The notes: generated by a model not told the origin, from the letters alone. Counted from the stretch's first letter, positions 47,148 to 61,093 are shown. The stretch: DNA of 64,000 nucleotides from Pararhodobacter oceanensis (GCF_003076755.1 NZ_QDKM01000003.1:372001-436000), one strand, 5' to 3'. A program made the numbers and translations.

Positions 47148-48536
47148 ATGGATTTGACTCTTATCGGCGAGATTATGGCCGGAGCCATGTTCCTCGGCGT
47201 CATCGGCATGCTGATGCTGGGCTTTCCGGTCGCCTTTACGCTGGCCGGCACCTCGATCATCTTCGGGCTTATCGGCCTGTCGCTGGGTGTTTTCGACTTT
47301 TCCAATATGGCCGCGCTGGCCGGTCGCTATACCGGTTATATGACCAACGAAGTGCTGGTCGCGGTGCCCTTGTTCATCTTTATGGGCGTGATGCTCGAGC
47401 GGTCGAATATCGCCGAGCAACTCTTGACCACGATGGGCAAGCTGTTTGGCAATATGCGCGGCGGGCTGGGCATCTCGGTGATCATCGTCGGCGCGCTCTT
47501 GGCGGCCTCGACCGGGGTTGTCGGCGCTACCGTGGTGACCATGGGGCTGATCTCGCTGCCAGCGATGATCAAAGCGGGGTATGACCCTAAGCTTGCCTGC
47601 GGCACGATCAGCGCTTCGGGCACTTTGGGGCAGATCATCCCGCCCTCGACGGTGCTGATCTTCATGGGCGATATGATCGCCGGTATGCACAGCCAAGCGC
47701 AGATGCAGATGGGCAATTTCGCCCCCAGTGCAGTGTCGGTGGGCGATCTGTTTGCCGGTGCGTTCTTTCCCGGTCTGCTGCTGGTCGGCATCTATATCGC
47801 CTATATGCTGTTCATGGCAGTGGTGCGGCCCGAAAGCTGCCCGGCCACGCCGGTGCCCGAAGACGAGCGCAAGGACCTGCCGCGCGAGATCATCGTCGCG
47901 CTGGTGCCGCCGCTGCTGTTGATCATCGCGGTGCTCGGCTCGATCCTTGGCGGCATTGCCACCCCGACCGAAGCCTCATCGGTGGGCGCGGTGGGCGCGA
48001 CCCTGCTGGCCACGCTGCGCGGCAAGATGTCCTTCGCGATCCTCAAGCACACCGCGCATGCGACCGCCAAGATCACTTCGATGGTGTTCGTGATCCTGTT
48101 CGGCGCCTCGGTGTTCTCGGTGGTGTTCCGCCAGATGGGCGGCGATGATCTGGTGCATGAGTTCCTCTCGAACATCCCCGGCGGCGCGATGGGCGCGATG
48201 ATCGCGGTGATGATCGTGATGTTCGTGCTCGGCTTCATCCTCGACACCTTTGAGATCATCTTCATCGTGCTGCCGATCACCGCGCCGACCCTGCTGTTGC
48301 TCGGCGTCGATCCGATCTGGCTGGGAGTGATGATCGGGGTGAACCTGCAGACCAGCTTCCTGACACCGCCCTTCGGCTTTGCGCTCTTCTACCTGCGCGG
48401 GGTGGCTCCGGCGAGCGTATCGACGGGGATGATCTATCGCGGGGCGGTGCCTTTCGTGATCCTGCAGATCATCGCCATCGTGCTGCTGTTCATCTTCCCC
48501 GGTATTGTCACCTGGCTGCCGGATCAGCTGTATTGA
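47148..48536 (+). CDS. dctM: TRAP transporter large permease (DctM)
   Basis: The 462-residue product has about twelve membrane segments and the DctM landmarks GVIGMLMLGFPVAFTLAGTS, LLAASTGVVGATVVTMGLIS, and ILDTFEIIFIVLPITAPTLL. It catalyses sodium-driven uptake with the DctP protein. It is the last gene of the TRAP set; no terminator was recognised just after. Confidence 0.93.
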   Translation: MDLTLIGEIMAGAMFLGVIGMLMLGFPVAFTLAGTSIIFGLIGLSLGVFDFSNMAALAGRYTGYMTNEVLVAVPLFIFMGVMLERSNIAEQLLTTMGKLFGNMRGGLGISVIIVGALLAASTGVVGATVVTMGLISLPAMIKAGYDPKLACGTISASGTLGQIIPPSTVLIFMGDMIAGMHSQAQMQMGNFAPSAVSVGDLFAGAFFPGLLLVGIYIAYMLFMAVVRPESCPATPVPEDERKDLPREIIVALVPPLLLIIAVLGSILGGIATPTEASSVGAVGATLLATLRGKMSFAILKHTAHATAKITSMVFVILFGASVFSVVFRQMGGDDLVHEFLSNIPGGAMGAMIAVMIVMFVLGFILDTFEIIFIVLPITAPTLLLLGVDPIWLGVMIGVNLQTSFLTPPFGFALFYLRGVAPASVSTGMIYRGAVPFVILQIIAIVLLFIFPGIVTWLPDQLY

Positions 48537-48628
48537 TACACTCTGGCGGTCCGCATGATGCGGGCCGCTGGCCTTGCGGATAAGATGCGGGCCTTCCTGC
48601 CCTGCGCCACTGCGGATTGGCGCAAAGA

Positions 48629-49567
48629 ATGAGTTCCCCCATGCTGGCGGTTTTCCTGCAAACGCTTCCGTTTTTCGCGATCATCGGCCTTGGCTACGGG
48701 GCGGGGAAAATCGGGATGTTCCCGCCTGAAGCCACCGCATGGCTGACCAAATTCGTGTTCTATTTCGCGCTGTCGGCGCTGTTGTTCGGCTTTGCCGCGC
48801 AGATGTCGCTGGCGGATATTTTCGAGCCGCGCTCGGCGGCGGCCTATCTGCTGGGCTGCATGGTGATCTATGCCATCGCGCTGGGGGTGGCGATGCTGCG
48901 CCGCCGTCCGATCACCGAGGCGGTGATGGAGGCGCAGACCGCGATCATTGGCAACACCGGCTTTCTGGGCGTGCCGATGCTGGTGCTGCTGCTCGGCCCC
49001 GAGGCGGCGGCGACGGTGATCCTTGTCTTGGTGATCGACCTGATCGTATTTTCCAGCCTGCTGACCATCGTGATCACCGCCGCCAACGAGGGGCGGCTGT
49101 CGCCCAAACTACCGCGGATCATCGGCCTTGGGTTGATCAAGAACCCGATGGTTGCCTCGATGGCTGCCGGATTGGTGTGGTCGGCAACCGGCTTGGGATT
49201 GGCCGAGCCGGTGCGCGCGACCACCGACCTCTTAGGTGCTGCCGCCACGCCGGGCGCGTTGTTTGCCATTGGCGCCAGCCTGACCGCGAATAGCGCCGAG
49301 CGGCTGACCGTGGCCGGTTGGCTGAGTTTCGCCAAGCTGGTCCTGCATCCCGTCGCCGTTGCCATCGCCGCGATCTGGATTTTCCGCGCCGATCCCTTTG
49401 CCGCCGGTGTGCTGATCTCGGCGGCGGCGCTGCCGGTGGCGGGCAACGTCTATATTCTGGCGCAGCATTTCAACGTCGCGGTGGCCCGTGTCTCGGCGGC
49501 GATCCTGATCTCCACGGTGCTGAGTGTGATCACAGTGCCGATTGTGCTGGCCCAATTCACCGGCTGA
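48629..49567 (+). CDS. AEC (auxin efflux carrier) family transporter
   Basis: The 312-residue product has ten hydrophobic segments with FFAIIGLGYGAGKIGMFPPE near the N-terminus and ATPGALFAIGASLTANS in the middle. It is a paralogue of the protein at 35219, with modest resemblance. The start at ATG 48629 is used; a TTG at 48617 is less likely. The transported anion is unknown. It lies between the TRAP genes and dnaK on the same strand with no clear link to either. Confidence 0.83.
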   Translation: MSSPMLAVFLQTLPFFAIIGLGYGAGKIGMFPPEATAWLTKFVFYFALSALLFGFAAQMSLADIFEPRSAAAYLLGCMVIYAIALGVAMLRRRPITEAVMEAQTAIIGNTGFLGVPMLVLLLGPEAAATVILVLVIDLIVFSSLLTIVITAANEGRLSPKLPRIIGLGLIKNPMVASMAAGLVWSATGLGLAEPVRATTDLLGAAATPGALFAIGASLTANSAERLTVAGWLSFAKLVLHPVAVAIAAIWIFRADPFAAGVLISAAALPVAGNVYILAQHFNVAVARVSAAILISTVLSVITVPIVLAQFTG

Positions 49568-49643
49568 AACGCCAAAACCCGCCGATATCGCCGGTTTGCG
49601 CAAATAATCATGCGAAAGGGGCAAAAATGCCCCCCTTGGGACG

Positions 49644-49674
49644 CTTGCAGGGCCTCTAGCCGCTCCCTATATAG
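49644..49674 (+). promoter_or_regulatory. RpoH (sigma-32)-type promoter upstream of dnaK
   Basis: CTTG at 49644-49647 and CCTATATAG at 49666-49674 are separated by 18 bases, matching the CTTG and CYTATNT pattern of alphaproteobacterial heat-shock promoters. The dnaK start is 116 bases downstream. Confidence 0.65.
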
Positions 49675-49790
49675 CCATCGAAGCCGGAGAGACGCTCCGA
49701 TCAGGAGAGGCTCCGGGAATTGGGATCGGCGCGACGAAGCCTTACGGGATCGCCGTGCCAAAACATCGCCGAAGGAAGAGGAAAAGCATC

Positions 49791-51710
<1,920 letters not shown>

Positions 51711-51728
51711 CGCTTCACACTTCGTAGG

Positions 51729-51756
51729 GCCCCGGCCGGTTTCGCCGGACCGGGGC
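51729..51756 (+). terminator. Strong hairpin between dnaK and dnaJ
   Basis: GCCCCGG-CCGG and CCGG-(A)-CCGGGGC form an 11-bp stem with one bulged A and a TTTCG loop (51729-51756). No U-run follows, so it could stabilise or partly terminate the transcript, lowering dnaJ relative to dnaK. Confidence 0.55.
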
Positions 51757-51781
51757 TCTGCCCATGAAAGCGAGGTCCATA

Positions 51782-52933
51782 ATGGCTAAGCGCGATTACT
51801 ACGATGTTCTTGGCGTTTCGCGCGGGGCATCGGCGGACGAGTTGAAGAAAGCCTATCGCACCAAGGCCAGAGAGCTTCATCCCGACCGCAACAAAGACAA
51901 CCCTGACTCTGAGGCCTTGTTCAAAGAAGCGAACGAAGCCTATGAGGTGCTCAAGGACGCCGATAAAAAGGCCGCCTATGACCGCTATGGTCATGCGGCC
52001 TTCGAGGGCGGCATGGGCGGTGCACCACGTGGCGGCCAGCGCGGCCATCCCGGCGGTGACTTCAACTCGGCCTTCTCGGATGTGTTCGAGGATCTGTTCG
52101 GCGACTTCATGGGCGGTCGCGGTGGCGGCACGGCCCGTCAACGCGCCAGCCGTGGGTCGGATCTGCGCTATAATATGCGCATTTCGCTTGAAGAGGCGCA
52201 TCAGGGCTCGCAGAAATCGATCCGCGTGCCCACCCTCTCGGCCTGTGACGAATGCTCGGGCACCGGTGCCGAAGGCGGCGCGGAGCCGGTCACCTGCCCG
52301 ACCTGTTCGGGGATGGGCAAAGTGCGCGCCCAGCAGGGGTTTTTCACCGTCGAGCGCACCTGCCCGACCTGTGCCGGTCTCGGCCAGATCGTCAAGAACC
52401 CGTGCAAATCCTGTAAAGGCGCGGGCCGCGTAGAAAAAGAGCGCTCGCTGTCGGTAAACATTCCGGCAGGCGTGGAAACCGGCACCCGTATTCGCCTCTC
52501 GGGCGAGGGCGAGGCCGGTATGCGCGGCGGGCCAGCGGGCGATCTTTATATCTTCATCGAGGTGGCAGATCACCAGATCTTCCAACGCGACGGGATGGAT
52601 CTTTATTGCCTGGTGCCGGTCAGCTTCACCACCGCGGCCTTGGGCGGCGAGGTCGAAGTGCCGACCATCGACGGCGGCCGCAGCCGGGTCAAAGTGCCCG
52701 CCGGTGCGCAGTCGGGCAAGCAGATGCGCCTGCGCGCCAAGGGCATGCCGGCGCTGCGTGGCGGCGGTGTGGGCGATATGATGATCGAACTGGCCGTCGA
52801 GACGCCGGTCAACCTGTCGACGCGGCAAAAGGAATTGCTGCGCGAGTTCGACGAGTTGGGCGAGAACAACCATCCCGAGGGCTCGAGCTTCTTTGGCAAG
52901 GTCCGCAGTTTCTGGGACGGAATGAAGAGCTGA
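51782..52933 (+). CDS. dnaJ: Co-chaperone DnaJ (Hsp40)
   Basis: The 383-residue product has the J-domain with the HPD tripeptide in [12 protein letters not shown], a Gly/Phe-rich linker, and four zinc-binding CxxCxGxG repeats ([32 protein letters not shown]). It delivers substrates to DnaK and stimulates its ATPase. The start is ATG 51782 with a GCGAGG site. It ends 93 bases before radC; a GC-rich hairpin lies between. Confidence 0.97.
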   Translation: MAKRDYYDVLGVSRGASADELKKAYRTKARELHPDRNKDNPDSEALFKEANEAYEVLKDADKKAAYDRYGHAAFEGGMGGAPRGGQRGHPGGDFNSAFSDVFEDLFGDFMGGRGGGTARQRASRGSDLRYNMRISLEEAHQGSQKSIRVPTLSACDECSGTGAEGGAEPVTCPTCSGMGKVRAQQGFFTVERTCPTCAGLGQIVKNPCKSCKGAGRVEKERSLSVNIPAGVETGTRIRLSGEGEAGMRGGPAGDLYIFIEVADHQIFQRDGMDLYCLVPVSFTTAALGGEVEVPTIDGGRSRVKVPAGAQSGKQMRLRAKGMPALRGGGVGDMMIELAVETPVNLSTRQKELLREFDELGENNHPEGSSFFGKVRSFWDGMKS

Positions 52934-52958
52934 TCTCAGGCTCTTGGTAAGACTTTGG

Positions 52959-52994
52959 CGCGCGCAGATCTGATGGGTCTGCGCGCGTTAAATA
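52959..52994 (+). terminator. Hairpin after dnaJ
   Basis: CGCGCGCAGA (52959-52968) and TCTGCGCGCG (52978-52987) form a 10-bp stem, followed by TTAAATATT. The tail is T-poor, so it is a weak intrinsic terminator at best. Confidence 0.55.
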
Positions 52995-53025
52995 TTTGGC
53001 AACCAGTTCTCGGCAGGCTGGGGCC

Positions 53026-53808
53026 ATGTCACGCGCCAAGGTCCAGATCGATTCGATGTCCGAGATGTCTCTGCCGCTGTTCCTGCCCTCAGCGCCCGCA
53101 GAGACGCGCGCTGGCGCCGCTTCTGCCCCCAAACCGCCGTCATACCTGCGCGACCACCGCAAGCGCCTGCGCAGCCGGTTTCTGGAGGGTGGCGCCGATG
53201 CAATGCCGGATTACGAGCTGCTGGAATTACTGCTGATGGGGGCGATCCCGCGCCGCGATGTCAAACCTCTGGCGCGGGCCTTGTTGGAGGAATTCAACGA
53301 CCTCGCCAGCGTCATTGCCGCGCCTGCGCCGAAACTGGCGCAGCAAGAGGGGGTCGGCCCTTCGGTGATCTGCGCGCTGCATCTGGCGGGCGCGATTGCC
53401 GCGCGCACCGCCCGCTCACGGGTGCTGAACCGGCGGGTGATCTCCAGTTGGGACGCGCTGCTGGAGTATTGTCACACGGTAATGTCGCACCGCGATGTCG
53501 AACATGTGCGGGTGCTGTTTCTGGATCGCAAGAACTGCCTGCTTACCGATGAGGAATTGGGCCGCGGGACCGTCGATCATGTGCCGGTCTATCCGCGGGA
53601 AATCCTGCGCCGCGCGCTGGAACTCGGTGCCTCGGCGTTGATACTGGTGCACAACCATCCCTCGGGCGATCCGACCCCCAGTCAGGCGGATATCGCAATG
53701 ACCGAGCGCATCAGGCAGGGCGCCGAGGCGCTCTCGCTGGTGCTGCATGACCATCTGATCATCGGTGCCTCAGCGGAATATAGCTTTCGCGCCAACGGGT
53801 TGTTGTGA
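53026..53808 (+). CDS. radC: RadC family protein (MPN/JAB domain)
   Basis: The 260-residue product has an N-terminal helix-hairpin-helix region and a C-terminal MPN domain with the JAMM residues His209, His211 and Asp222 in HNHPSGDPTPSQAD. RadC is named for a DNA-repair phenotype, but its role there is not proven; the domain suggests a metal-dependent hydrolase. The start ATG 53026 is preferred to a TTG at 52996. It is followed by dispersed repeat copy 3. Confidence 0.93.
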   Translation: MSRAKVQIDSMSEMSLPLFLPSAPAETRAGAASAPKPPSYLRDHRKRLRSRFLEGGADAMPDYELLELLLMGAIPRRDVKPLARALLEEFNDLASVIAAPAPKLAQQEGVGPSVICALHLAGAIAARTARSRVLNRRVISSWDALLEYCHTVMSHRDVEHVRVLFLDRKNCLLTDEELGRGTVDHVPVYPREILRRALELGASALILVHNHPSGDPTPSQADIAMTERIRQGAEALSLVLHDHLIIGASAEYSFRANGLL

Positions 53809-53843
53809 GCTAGTCACTGACAGGCGGCAGCGCCGGAACCTCC

Positions 53844-53997
53844 AAGCGAAAAGGGCCGCGGGTGACTATGGGTGGGCGCGCGGACCCGCGCCACATCGCG
53901 CGCATTGGAGCATGGATGTCGGTTGGGCCGCAGGTGACATCGCTAAGGCGCCCTGCCGGGGGTAGGGACCGGCGCTGCCCGTGCAGGGCACGGGCCT
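53844..53997 (+). repeat. Dispersed repeat, family 2, copy 3
   Basis: This more diverged copy keeps AAGCGAAAAGGG, GGGTGGGCGC, AGCATGGATGTCGG, TGACATCGC, GGCGCCCTGCC and the closing GCCCGTG/CACGGGC hairpin with CGGGCCTGA. It lies between radC and the secA-linked secreted protein gene, in the same orientation as copies 1 and 2. Confidence 0.65.
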
Positions 53998-54085
53998 GAG
54001 CGATGCCAAAGCAGGCATGAGTTGGCACCCTTGGAACGGCCAAAGGCCGGGATGACCCCGGCCGTTGAGCATTTATTGTCAGCGC

Positions 54086-55267
54086 TTAGCGCAGGGCGGC
54101 GATTTGCAGCGGGGGCAGCACGCCCGGCAGGACCACAAAGCCGCCGGTGCCGTCACAATCCGGCATATCCAGATGGATGGCACGGGTGCGGGCCGCCGCG
54201 TCGCCGCGCATCTCGATCGATTCCGCGACCAGCGGGCGGCCACAGCTTGCCGCGGTCACCGGTGCTTCGATTTCCAGCGTTACCGAGCCGCTGCGCGAGG
54301 ATTGGCCCGAGGGGAAGGAATAGACCTGCACCATATGGCCATCCGCCAGTTCGGGATCACCGAGCACGGTCAAAAACCCGTGGTCCTCGACATTCGGCTC
54401 TTGCGGGTTGCCCGCATGGATATGGCCGTTGGCGCCAAATTCCGCGCCGAATTCATAGGCATGCAGCAAAAGCGTCGCCGGTCCTTCCCATTGCAGCGCC
54501 ACGCGCTCGATCTGGTCCAGTTCCTCGACAAAGGTGCTGTCGGATTGCACGCGCCCATCGGGGAAGGTGACGTTCAGCGTGGCGTCGTCGATCAAGGCTG
54601 GCACCATCAGCATCAACTGCCCGTCCTGATCGATTTGCGTGTCAAAGGTCAGCCCGGCGTGTTCCACCTGCACCCGCGCATCACGGTCGCAGGGCGCGTA
54701 GACGCTAGCCTCGAGCATCGCGCCCTCGGCGGGTGTGACCACCAGCCAGACCGCACAGGCAGCAAGTTCGGCCGAGAGGTCTTCGTCAATCTCGCTCACC
54801 GGCAGGGCGGTGTCTGTGCTGGCCATGTCCGTCGCGTCGCCCCCCTCGCCCATATCATCGTTCAGGGCGGCTTGGGTGTCGCGCGGCGTCTCAGCGGCAT
54901 CTGCATCGCGCGCGGCGAGTTCAACCGCGGGCAGGATGCTGGCGCTGGTCAGCGGGGCGGCTGGCGTGTTGCTATCTTCGGTGCTGCTTGCTTGCGGGGT
55001 GCTCACCTGCGCTTGCGGGGCGCTGTCTTGCGCCACATCCGCGGCGCGCGCCTCGACCTGCAGGTCATTCACCGGCTCGGAATCCGCGACAGAGACCAGA
55101 GAGGCCACCGAGGTTTCGGCCCGCACTTCCGGCTCGGGCGCTTGCGCCACGCTCTGCGAGGCCTCGCCCAGCGCTGCGATCTCTTGCGACTTCTGGAATT
55201 GGGTGCCTGCAACCACAGCAACCCCAAGCACGACTGCCGAAATGGCAACAACGCGAACCCTGTTCAT
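54086..55267 (-). CDS. Membrane-anchored or exported protein of unknown function adjacent to secA
   Basis: The 393-residue product has an N-terminal membrane helix (VRVVAISAVVLGVAVVAG), an acidic, Ala/Ser/Pro-rich disordered linker (about 30-160), and a beta-rich C-terminal region with four Cys at 171, 193, 342 and 371, likely two disulfides. No family is recognised. The start at ATG 55267 has GGAG upstream. It is just downstream of secA on the same strand (114 bases), a position that may hint at a role in export, but nothing in the sequence supports a translocase activity. Confidence 0.72.
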   Translation of the reverse strand: MNRVRVVAISAVVLGVAVVAGTQFQKSQEIAALGEASQSVAQAPEPEVRAETSVASLVSVADSEPVNDLQVEARAADVAQDSAPQAQVSTPQASSTEDSNTPAAPLTSASILPAVELAARDADAAETPRDTQAALNDDMGEGGDATDMASTDTALPVSEIDEDLSAELAACAVWLVVTPAEGAMLEASVYAPCDRDARVQVEHAGLTFDTQIDQDGQLMLMVPALIDDATLNVTFPDGRVQSDSTFVEELDQIERVALQWEGPATLLLHAYEFGAEFGANGHIHAGNPQEPNVEDHGFLTVLGDPELADGHMVQVYSFPSGQSSRSGSVTLEIEAPVTAASCGRPLVAESIEMRGDAAARTRAIHLDMPDCDGTGGFVVLPGVLPPLQIAALR

Positions 55268-55381
55268 GGCGAACTCCGACTCGTTTAAATACAAGTCCAG
55301 TTCTGCCCGTAGAAAGGGGCAGCTTTGGGGCGCCCCTCGGGTGGTTTCGGGGCATGGTTAACCCCGAAACCCTTGTTAACC

Positions 55382-58102
<2,721 letters not shown>

Positions 58103-58280
58103 GTTATCTCCGCTCGCCGTTGTGTGACCGCTTGTTAACACCGACGGGGTTGCCGGTTTGCGGCTGCAATCCTAAACAGGCGCCGTAGTCACCTGTCTCT
58201 AGGTCCATTTTGGCATGTAAGGGGCGGGTTAGTTAGTGTCAATCTCAGGCCCCCGAATGGGGGCAATTCAGGAGCCCTGC

Positions 58281-59129
58281 ATGTTCAAAAACGCATCATT
58301 TGTCGCTGCAACCGCGATTTTCGCGAGTTTCGCAGCCCCCGCGCTGGCGCAAGACGCCTCGACCGTGGTCGCGCGGGTGGGCGATGCCGAGATCACTCTG
58401 GGCCATGCGATTGTGCTGCGCGGACAGTTGCCGCAGCAATTCGCCCAGATCCCCGACGAGACCCTGTTTCCGGCGCTGATCGAGCAGTTGATCGAGCAAG
58501 AGCTGCTGGCGCAGACCCATGCGCCGGAGCTGACGCTGGGCGAGCGCCTGATGCTGGAAAACGAGAACCGCAATTTCATCGCCAATACCGCGCTGGCCGG
58601 TGTCGCCAATGCGGCGGTCACCGAAGAGGCGATCAACACCGCCTATGAGGCCTATGTCGCCGCGTTTTCCGAGGGCGAGCCGGTCACCGAATATAACGCC
58701 GCGCATATTCTGGTGCGCGAAGAAGAGGCCCGCGACGAGGTTGTCGCTGCTTTGGCCGAAGGCCGCGAGTTCGCCGAAGTGGCGCAGGAGTTCTCGGTCG
58801 ATGGTTCGGCGCAGCAGGGCGGCGACCTTGGCTGGTTCTCGGCCGGAATGATGATCCCGACCTTCCAAGAGGCGGTCGAGGCGCTTGAGCCCGGCGAGAT
58901 TTCCGAGCCGGTGGAAACCCAGTTCGGCTGGCATGTGATCAATCTGATCGAAGTGCGCGACGCCAGCGCCCCGCCGCTGGCCGAAGTGCAAGAGGAACTG
59001 GCCGCCGAACTCCAGCGCGAAGCGACCCGTGCGATGATCGCCGAATTGCGTGAGGGTGCCGAGATCGAGAACCTCTCGGAAGATCTGGAACCGGCCCTGC
59101 TCAGCCAGCGCGATTTGCTGGACGAATAA
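58281..59129 (+). CDS. Periplasmic parvulin-type peptidyl-prolyl isomerase
   Basis: The 282-residue product has a signal peptide (cleaved after ALA23), a SurA-like N-terminal helical domain, and a parvulin domain (about 137-226) with AAHILVREEEARDEV, GGDLGWFSAGMM and TQFGWHVINL. It would assist folding of exported proteins. CAGGAG precedes ATG 58281. It is divergent from secA and followed by argJ and mutT, with an intrinsic terminator between it and argJ. Confidence 0.92.
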   Translation: MFKNASFVAATAIFASFAAPALAQDASTVVARVGDAEITLGHAIVLRGQLPQQFAQIPDETLFPALIEQLIEQELLAQTHAPELTLGERLMLENENRNFIANTALAGVANAAVTEEAINTAYEAYVAAFSEGEPVTEYNAAHILVREEEARDEVVAALAEGREFAEVAQEFSVDGSAQQGGDLGWFSAGMMIPTFQEAVEALEPGEISEPVETQFGWHVINLIEVRDASAPPLAEVQEELAAELQREATRAMIAELREGAEIENLSEDLEPALLSQRDLLDE

Positions 59130-59161
59130 GAAAACTCGGCGTAACTTCCGCGCCACCCCGG

Positions 59162-59188
59162 CCCGCACCGCACCGGTGCGGGTCTTTT
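59162..59188 (+). terminator. Rho-independent terminator after parvulin gene
   Basis: CCCGCACC (59162-59169) and GGTGCGGG (59175-59182) form an 8-bp stem followed by TCTTTT. It lies immediately before the argJ start region, so argJ may be transcribed by partial read-through or from its own promoter. Confidence 0.75.
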
Positions 59189-59208
59189 GCGTTGAAGGAA
59201 CACGCGCC

Positions 59209-60585
59209 GTGGCCAAACAGAATAAAGACACCTCCAGTAAACCGAAACGCGCCAAATTGGAAAAGCGCGTGGCCAAGTGGAAATCCCGCGCCAAATCGCT
59301 GGCCAAGGAGCTTGAGGCGCTGACCGCAGAGAAGCCCAAGGCCCCCAAGGTCTCGCCACTGGCGCCCAAGGGCGGCTTTCCGCAACTGCCGGTAATTGCC
59401 GGTGTCGACTTTGCCTCGGCGCAGGCCGGTGTGCGCTATAAGGGCCGCAATGACGTGATGCTGGCGCGGCTGGCGCCGGGCAGCGTGATCGCGGGCACGT
59501 TCACCCGTTCGGCGACCCGCTCGGCGGCGGTGCTCGATTGCCAGGCCAAGATTGGCACCAATGCCGAAGCGGATCAGGGCGCGGCAATCTTGGTGAACTC
59601 GGGCAATTCCAACGCCTTCACCGGCCAGCGTGGCCGCGATTCCGTTGAGGCGCTGACCCAGAATGTCGCGCAACTCCTCGACCTGCCGCTGTCGCGGGTA
59701 TTTACCTCTTCGACCGGTGTGATTGGCGAGCCGCTGCCCCACGACCGGATTATCGCCAGCCTTGAGGAACTCGCCGGCAATCTCGCCGCCGATGGGATCA
59801 CCGGCGCGGCGCAGGCGATCATGACCACCGACACGTTCCCCAAAGGCGCCACGGCCGAGATCGAGATCGGTGGCAAACCCGTGCGCATCGCCGGTATCGC
59901 CAAAGGCTCGGGGATGATCGCGCCGGATATGGCAACGATGCTGGTCTATATCTTCACCGATGCGGCGATCGGCCAGACCCAGTTGCAATCACTGGTCAGC
60001 CGGTTGACCGACACCAGCTTCAACTGCATCACCGTTGATAGCGACACCTCGACCTCCGACACGCTGCTGGTCGCCGCCACCGGACAAAGCGGCGCGGCGG
60101 AGATCACCGATCTGCGCTCACCAGAGGGCCGCGGTTTTGCCGAGGCGCTGGACGGGGTGATGCTGGATCTGGCGCATCAGGTGATCCGCGACGGCGAGGG
60201 GGCGACGAAATTCGTCGGCATCACCGTCACCGGCGCGACCAATGACGCGGACGCCAAACGTTGCGCCCTGTCGATTGCAAACTCGCCGCTGGTGAAAACC
60301 GCCGTGGCCGGCGAAGATCCGAACTGGGGGCGCATCGTCGCCGCAATCGGCAAATCCGGCGCCGCTGCTGACCGTGACCGGCTGGCGATCAGCTTTGGCG
60401 GTATCAGCGTCGCCACCAAAGGCATGGTCGATCCCGCTTACCGCGAGGCCGATGGCGCCGCTTATATGACGCGCGAAGAGATCGAGATCGGCGTCGATCT
60501 GGGGCTTGGCGATGGTAAATCCAAAGTCTGGACCTGCGACCTGACCCACCGCTATATCGAGATCAACGCCGACTACCGTTCCTGA
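59209..60585 (+). CDS. argJ: Glutamate N-acetyltransferase / amino-acid acetyltransferase ArgJ
   Basis: The 458-residue product regenerates N-acetylglutamate from N-acetylornithine in arginine synthesis. Autocleavage site APDMATMLVY holds Thr243, the predicted nucleophile after self-processing, within GSGMIAPDMATM. The N-terminal 45-50 residues are Lys/Ala-rich (KLEKRVAKWKSRAKSLAKEL) and could form a helix not found in compact ArgJ proteins. The start is GTG 59209 with AAGGA upstream. It precedes mutT by 109 bases containing repeat D. Confidence 0.95.
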   Translation: MAKQNKDTSSKPKRAKLEKRVAKWKSRAKSLAKELEALTAEKPKAPKVSPLAPKGGFPQLPVIAGVDFASAQAGVRYKGRNDVMLARLAPGSVIAGTFTRSATRSAAVLDCQAKIGTNAEADQGAAILVNSGNSNAFTGQRGRDSVEALTQNVAQLLDLPLSRVFTSSTGVIGEPLPHDRIIASLEELAGNLAADGITGAAQAIMTTDTFPKGATAEIEIGGKPVRIAGIAKGSGMIAPDMATMLVYIFTDAAIGQTQLQSLVSRLTDTSFNCITVDSDTSTSDTLLVAATGQSGAAEITDLRSPEGRGFAEALDGVMLDLAHQVIRDGEGATKFVGITVTGATNDADAKRCALSIANSPLVKTAVAGEDPNWGRIVAAIGKSGAAADRDRLAISFGGISVATKGMVDPAYREADGAAYMTREEIEIGVDLGLGDGKSKVWTCDLTHRYIEINADYRS

Positions 60586-60599
60586 TCTCGCCCCCTCTC

Positions 60600-60668
60600 A
60601 CCCCCACTTTATGCGTTAAATATCCTGGGGGTGAGCCGCCTTGCGGCGAGGGGGCAAAGCCCCCTGCC
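60600..60668 (-). repeat. Intergenic hairpin repeat, family 1, copy D
   Basis: Read in reverse this copy has GGGGGC/GCCCCC, GCCGC...GCGGC, CACCCCCAGGATATTT and AACGCATAAAGTGGG. A 34-base stretch is identical to copy C in inverse orientation. It lies between argJ and mutT. Confidence 0.78.
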
Positions 60669-60694
60669 CTTCCCTGAACAAAGGCCAAGTGTTG

Positions 60695-61093
60695 ATGAAA
60701 ATTGTCTATGTCTCCGCCGTCGCCCTGATCGACGTCGACGGGCGGGTGCTCTTGGCGCAGCGGCCCGAGGGAAAGCCGATGGCCGGTCTTTGGGAGTTCC
60801 CGGGCGGCAAGATCGAAGCGGGCGAGACCCCTGAGGCGGCGCTGATCCGTGAGTTGCACGAGGAATTGGGCATCGAGACCTGGACCTCCTGCCTTGCGCC
60901 GTTGACATTTGCCAGCCACAGTTATGAGGACTTCCATCTTGTGATGCCTTTGTTCGCCTGCCGCAAATGGGAGGGGATGGTGACCCCGCGCGAAGGCCAA
61001 GAGCTCAAATGGGTGCGCCCGAAGGACCTGCGCAGCTATCCGATGCCCGCCGCCGATCTGCCCCTGATTCCCATCCTGCGCGACTGGCTGTGA
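60695..61093 (+). CDS. mutT: MutT-type Nudix hydrolase (8-oxo-dGTP diphosphatase)
   Basis: The 132-residue product has the complete Nudix box at residues 38-60, with E44, R52, E53, E56 and E57 in place (GKIEAGETPEAALIRELHEE). Its length and the N-terminal VVAVAL-like segment match MutT, which removes oxidised dGTP to prevent mutation. The ATG at 60695 is chosen; a longer upstream frame has no family content. It lies behind argJ in the conserved secA-region cluster. Confidence 0.92.
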   Translation: MKIVYVSAVALIDVDGRVLLAQRPEGKPMAGLWEFPGGKIEAGETPEAALIRELHEELGIETWTSCLAPLTFASHSYEDFHLVMPLFACRKWEGMVTPREGQELKWVRPKDLRSYPMPAADLPLIPILRDWL

